Assembly (NCBI GenBank): GCA_964541895.1
Contig: CAZISM010000112.1
Location: forward strand, 1 to 17,478
Source: CAZISM01 sp964541895
Lineage (GTDB): Bacteria; Zhuqueibacterota; Zhuqueibacteria; Residuimicrobiales; Residuimicrobiaceae
Reading direction: 5' to 3'
Length of the DNA stretch: 17,478 nucleotides
The translations under genes and the position numbers were made by a program. Shown here piece by piece: positions 14,795 to 17,478 of this stretch. The notes under the pieces are model-generated. The model saw only the letters and a list, made by a program, of their open reading frames with translations. It did no database searches and had not been told where the DNA came from. The first letter of the stretch is position 1. The number at the start of each line of letters is the position of its first letter.

Positions 14795-14823
14795 TTGGCA
14801 TCAATTTGCCTACCTTTTACCAT
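14795..14823 (+). promoter_or_regulatory. Candidate promoter for mtaB
   Basis: TTGGCA (14795-14800), a 17-base spacer and TACCAT (14818-14823) lie about 80 bases before the mtaB ATG, giving a leader of about 75 bases. The -35 box matches sigma70 at five of six positions and the -10 at four of six. It is the only sensible pair in the 3' half of the gap; the rest of 14722-14904 shows no other structure. Confidence 0.4.
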
Positions 14824-14904
14824 CGACCCTTAAGCAGCCTCCTCTAACCAACACAAATCCCAATCCCCAACTACCTTTTTTCACTCCAATGAGGAGACAG
14901 CTCT

Positions 14905-16290
14905 ATGGCCAGGCAAAGAAATTATAGCAGCCGGATGGCGTACGCGTCCGTCGCAGAGATGGTATTCGGCAGGGCTCTGCATCCTGTCAGCTGTGGAAAT
15001 GGCGTCCACATCGGCAACGGCCGCGTCTTGCCGGAAGTGAACTTTACTCTGCCCTCCATGCTGATAAGTTCTGATACCATGCCCATGGTGAGGGAACGAT
15101 TCCGTGACATGGTGGACCGCATCCTGAAACGAGCCGTGGAATTGCAGCTGCCTGAAATAGTCCTCGAGTTGGAACAACTTTTTGAAATGACGCGCACGCC
15201 GACCTGGGGAGCGGCCGTAACCGCTGACATTAAAGAAATCATGGAAAAATACCAGCCGCAAGGTGTTCGTTCCGCGTTGCGCGTGACCATCGCCGACATT
15301 CGCGACCAGGTTCGGCCTCCCCGGATGCGCAGCGGCGAACAGCTGGAGTGCATGCTGGAAGCCATGCACCTGTGCGCTTCGGCCGGGGCAGATATTCTCT
15401 CCATCGAAAGCACCGGCGGCAAAGAGGTACACGACCAGTCGCTGCTGGAAGCGGACATCGACGGAATCACCTATGCACTCGGCGTCCTGGCACCCAAGGA
15501 TATGGAGTTTCTCTGGGGACATATCGTGGACATCTGCCGACAACACCACATCATCCCGGGCGGGGATACGGCGTGTGGTTTCGGCAACACGGCCATGCAG
15601 CTTTCCCATCAGGGGATGCTGCCGGGCGTGCTCGCCGCCGTGGTGCGCCTGATGACCGCACCCCGTTCCCTGGTCGCGGTAGAAATGGGCGCAACCGGAC
15701 CGCTCAAGGATTGTGGCTATGAAAATCCCATCATCAAAGCCATCACCGGTGTCCCCATCAGCATGGAGGGCAAAACCAGCGCCTGCGCCCATTCGTCTCC
15801 TTTGGGCAACATCGCCGCGGCCTTGTGCGATCTCTGGAGCAACGAATCGGTGCAGGACGTCCGCCTATTGAGCGGATTCACGCCGGAAATTTTCACAGAG
15901 ATGCTGATCTATGATTGCCGGCTTATGAACACAGCTTTGCAGACCGGCCAGGAACGAACGCTGTTCGATTTGATGGTGCAATCCGATGTGAATCTCGATC
16001 CGCAGGCGCTGATGCTGGATCCTGACATAATATATAGAACCGGACAAGCGATGGTTGATGCCGGAGCGGATGATTTCAAGCGCACCCTCGCTGCTGCCCG
16101 ATTGGCGCTGAGCGTTTTGAAGCAGAGCTTTGCCGATCACCGCTACCCCTTGAGCGAACGGGATCGACGCTGGCTGGATATGATCGAGGCCGGCATAGAA
16201 TATCTTCCTCCTGATAGCGATCAGCTGGCCGAGAGGATAACCTCCACCAGAGGCGAATTATTTCTCAAGAGCTCTTATGGCATGGCCTGA
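14905..16290 (+). CDS. mtaB: Methanol:corrinoid methyltransferase MtaB homologue
   Basis: This 461-residue cytoplasmic protein matches MtaB, the zinc enzyme that transfers the methyl group of methanol to the cobalamin of MtaC, along its whole length. The zinc ligands of the Methanosarcina enzyme (Glu164, Cys220, Cys269) are all present as Glu168 (SIESTGGKEV), Cys224 (GGDTACGF) and Cys270 (KDCGYENP). Long family blocks are kept, such as IIKAITG, PISMEGKTS, CAHS and CDLWSNESVQ. It should therefore be catalytic. Related MtaB-type enzymes in bacteria can use other O-methyl or N-methyl substrates, so methanol is likely but not certain. The ATG has GAGGAG eight bases upstream. Neither the corrinoid partner MtaC nor MtaA is in the window. 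It is followed after 28 bases by the rhodanese gene. Confidence 0.9.
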   Translation: MARQRNYSSRMAYASVAEMVFGRALHPVSCGNGVHIGNGRVLPEVNFTLPSMLISSDTMPMVRERFRDMVDRILKRAVELQLPEIVLELEQLFEMTRTPTWGAAVTADIKEIMEKYQPQGVRSALRVTIADIRDQVRPPRMRSGEQLECMLEAMHLCASAGADILSIESTGGKEVHDQSLLEADIDGITYALGVLAPKDMEFLWGHIVDICRQHHIIPGGDTACGFGNTAMQLSHQGMLPGVLAAVVRLMTAPRSLVAVEMGATGPLKDCGYENPIIKAITGVPISMEGKTSACAHSSPLGNIAAALCDLWSNESVQDVRLLSGFTPEIFTEMLIYDCRLMNTALQTGQERTLFDLMVQSDVNLDPQALMLDPDIIYRTGQAMVDAGADDFKRTLAAARLALSVLKQSFADHRYPLSERDRRWLDMIEAGIEYLPPDSDQLAERITSTRGELFLKSSYGMA

Positions 16291-16318
16291 ACCGGGTCAA
16301 ACAACCAGAGGAGGAAAT

Positions 16319-17428
16319 ATGTCATCCAGGAATATTTTTCTTAGCCTCATCATAATCACTTCGCAGACCTGGGGCTTTACAACCATCACATCCTCTGTGG
16401 TCCACGAGCGCCTGGTGCGCGGCGACAGCCTGATTCTGCTGGACGTGCGTGAAGTGTACGAATACCAGCGCGGCCATATTGCCGAACCGGCCGGACAGTT
16501 GCCGTTGACACCGGCCAATATGCCATGGAACAGCTCGGTGCTGACGCAAGCGTACAACCGTTTGCCCAAGGGTGTGGATATTCTTGTGTATTGCGCCTCC
16601 GGTGCGCGCAGCGCAGCCGCCTCGGCATTTCTGGATTCAAAAGGTTTTACACGGATTTATAATATGAGCGGCGGATTCAACAGCTGGACCTATGAATCCA
16701 GAAAAGCCGGCTTTGGCGATCATTCTGGCAAATGGGTGCGACCGGCTGATCTTTATACCACCACGATCACCTGCTCCAGCACTGACGACACCTGCAGCCT
16801 GTACTTTCCACCGGGATCGCTGGCCGGCTCGGATTCACTCTATTTCGAAATCCACCACGCCGACCACACGGCGTTTGTTCCGCCCAGCACGACACCCTCC
16901 GACCTGGCCGGCCTGTTTCGCATTACGGCCCTGGATCGATTTGGCCTGCCGGCCTGGAGCGCCGACTCCCTGGAACTGGCAACGCCTGCAGAGTTGACTC
17001 TGATTCCGGAATACAGAGCCGGACAAAAGCCCGAATCTTTCAGCGATTTGAGCCTGGCCGCCTTTTTCCCTGCTCAGGGATGGCGGCCGCTGCCGTTCCG
17101 CCTGAATGGATTGGCATTCAGCAGAAGCGAACACCGGCTGAAAAAATGGTACAATCTGATCGGGTTTTCTGTTACCGCCGTGGCCCTCCGGCAGGCCAAT
17201 GGATCACCATCGCCCATCGCATTCTACCCCAATCCGTTCAACGGCGCTCTCCGCATCGAAGCACCTGGTGACGCAGACATTCTCGTCTACGACCTGGCCG
17301 GACGTTTTGTGGATAAAATCCGCACAGGGATATGGCAGCCGCCCGCTTCAACCCCGTCCGGCATCTATTTCATCCATATTCGGCAGAACCGGCGAATCAC
17401 AACCAAAAGAGTGACCCTGATCAAATAG
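16319..17428 (+). CDS. Secreted rhodanese-domain protein with type IX secretion sorting domain
   Basis: With the ATG at 16319 the product has 369 residues. It has an N-terminal signal peptide (1-19), a rhodanese domain (about 22-128) with LLDVREVYEY and the active loop CASGAR (Cys92 to Arg97), a middle region of beta type (about 140-295) that I do not recognise, and a C-terminal type IX secretion sorting domain (about 298-369). The sorting domain shows YPNPFNG, ILVYDLAGR and SGIYFIHI. Rhodaneses move sulfur from thiosulfate or persulfides through the loop cysteine. Here the enzyme would be exported to the cell surface or medium. I start at 16319 because GAGGAGG is adjacent and the signal peptide begins there, although the frame is open to 16277 inside mtaB. 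It lies 28 bases after mtaB and 3 bases before the next start. Confidence 0.9.
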   Translation: MSSRNIFLSLIIITSQTWGFTTITSSVVHERLVRGDSLILLDVREVYEYQRGHIAEPAGQLPLTPANMPWNSSVLTQAYNRLPKGVDILVYCASGARSAAASAFLDSKGFTRIYNMSGGFNSWTYESRKAGFGDHSGKWVRPADLYTTTITCSSTDDTCSLYFPPGSLAGSDSLYFEIHHADHTAFVPPSTTPSDLAGLFRITALDRFGLPAWSADSLELATPAELTLIPEYRAGQKPESFSDLSLAAFFPAQGWRPLPFRLNGLAFSRSEHRLKKWYNLIGFSVTAVALRQANGSPSPIAFYPNPFNGALRIEAPGDADILVYDLAGRFVDKIRTGIWQPPASTPSGIYFIHIRQNRRITTKRVTLIK

Positions 17429-17431
17429 CGC

Positions 17432-17478
17432 ATGATACAACCACAACCGTTCATCCGTATTCAAAACGTCTCCAAAGC
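17432..17478 (+). CDS. N-terminus of a probable ABC-transporter ATPase (truncated by window edge)
   Basis: An ATG three bases after the rhodanese stop opens a frame of 15 complete codons to the window edge: MIQPQPFIRIQNVSK. The pattern of a short polar lead followed by the strand IRIQNVSK is typical of the first beta strand of ABC ATPases before the A-loop aromatic. No clear Shine-Dalgarno is seen, which fits translational coupling to the rhodanese gene. The assignment rests on very few residues. Confidence 0.45.
   Translation, partial: MIQPQPFIRIQNVSK

Noticed and set aside
14590..14823. 77-codon minus-strand frame in the gap before mtaB
   Set aside because: It covers the direct repeat, lacks a Shine-Dalgarno and homology, and overlaps the candidate mtaB promoter. 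I treat the stretch as non-coding repeat DNA.

Overview
The window comes from a bacterium, most likely a member of the FCB-type phyla (Bacteroidota relatives, Calditrichota/KSB1-like candidate phyla). The main clue is a secreted protein ending in a type IX secretion (Por) C-terminal sorting domain. Several lipoproteins with clear lipoboxes and an outer-membrane beta-barrel protein show a two-membrane envelope. The best promoter-like sequences are ordinary sigma70 type (TTGnnn, 17 bp, TAnnnT) rather than the Bacteroidetes -33/-7 type, so a lineage outside Bacteroidota proper fits better. No species can be named from this.

Left half (1-8344, all minus strand): nine genes run in one direction with gaps of 9-54 bases and one overlap, probably one long operon read from a promoter near 8374-8402. 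In order of transcription: an M2/M3-clan lipoprotein peptidase, a GalT-like DUF4921 protein, an NTF2-like lipoprotein, a membrane-anchored divergent polysaccharide deacetylase (YibQ/DUF610 type), a PdxJ-like barrel, an HD-domain phosphohydrolase, tryptophanase, a HAD phosphatase whose TTG start overlaps the tryptophanase stop, and the first 45 codons of another lipoprotein. The most unusual gene is the PdxJ-like one. It keeps the family scaffold but has lost the catalytic His, Glu and His. It sits directly beside an HD hydrolase and a PLP-dependent tryptophanase.

Right half (8481-17478, all plus strand): a divergent promoter serves a secreted beta-lactamase-family serine hydrolase, followed by a small outer-membrane beta-barrel protein and a rho-independent terminator. 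Next come a divergent GroES-like protein with no GroEL beside it, an unrecognised two-helix membrane protein, and a large secreted alpha-L-rhamnosidase (GH78). An intergenic region with an imperfect direct repeat rich in small palindromes follows. The last group is an MtaB-type methanol:corrinoid methyltransferase with all zinc ligands but no corrinoid protein in view, a rhodanese protein addressed to type IX secretion, and the first codons of what looks like an ABC-transporter ATPase.

How they fit together (inference): the rhamnosidase suggests breakdown of plant or algal rhamnose-containing polysaccharides such as pectin. Pectin breakdown releases methanol, which MtaB could use. The minus-strand run mixes envelope proteins with a compact set (PdxJ-like, HD, tryptophanase, HAD) that may act on an aromatic or phosphorylated small molecule. 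No RNA gene, CRISPR array, insertion sequence or attachment site was recognised. The two intergenic stretches of about 320 bases (10357-10674 and 14582-14904) are described in the feature list.
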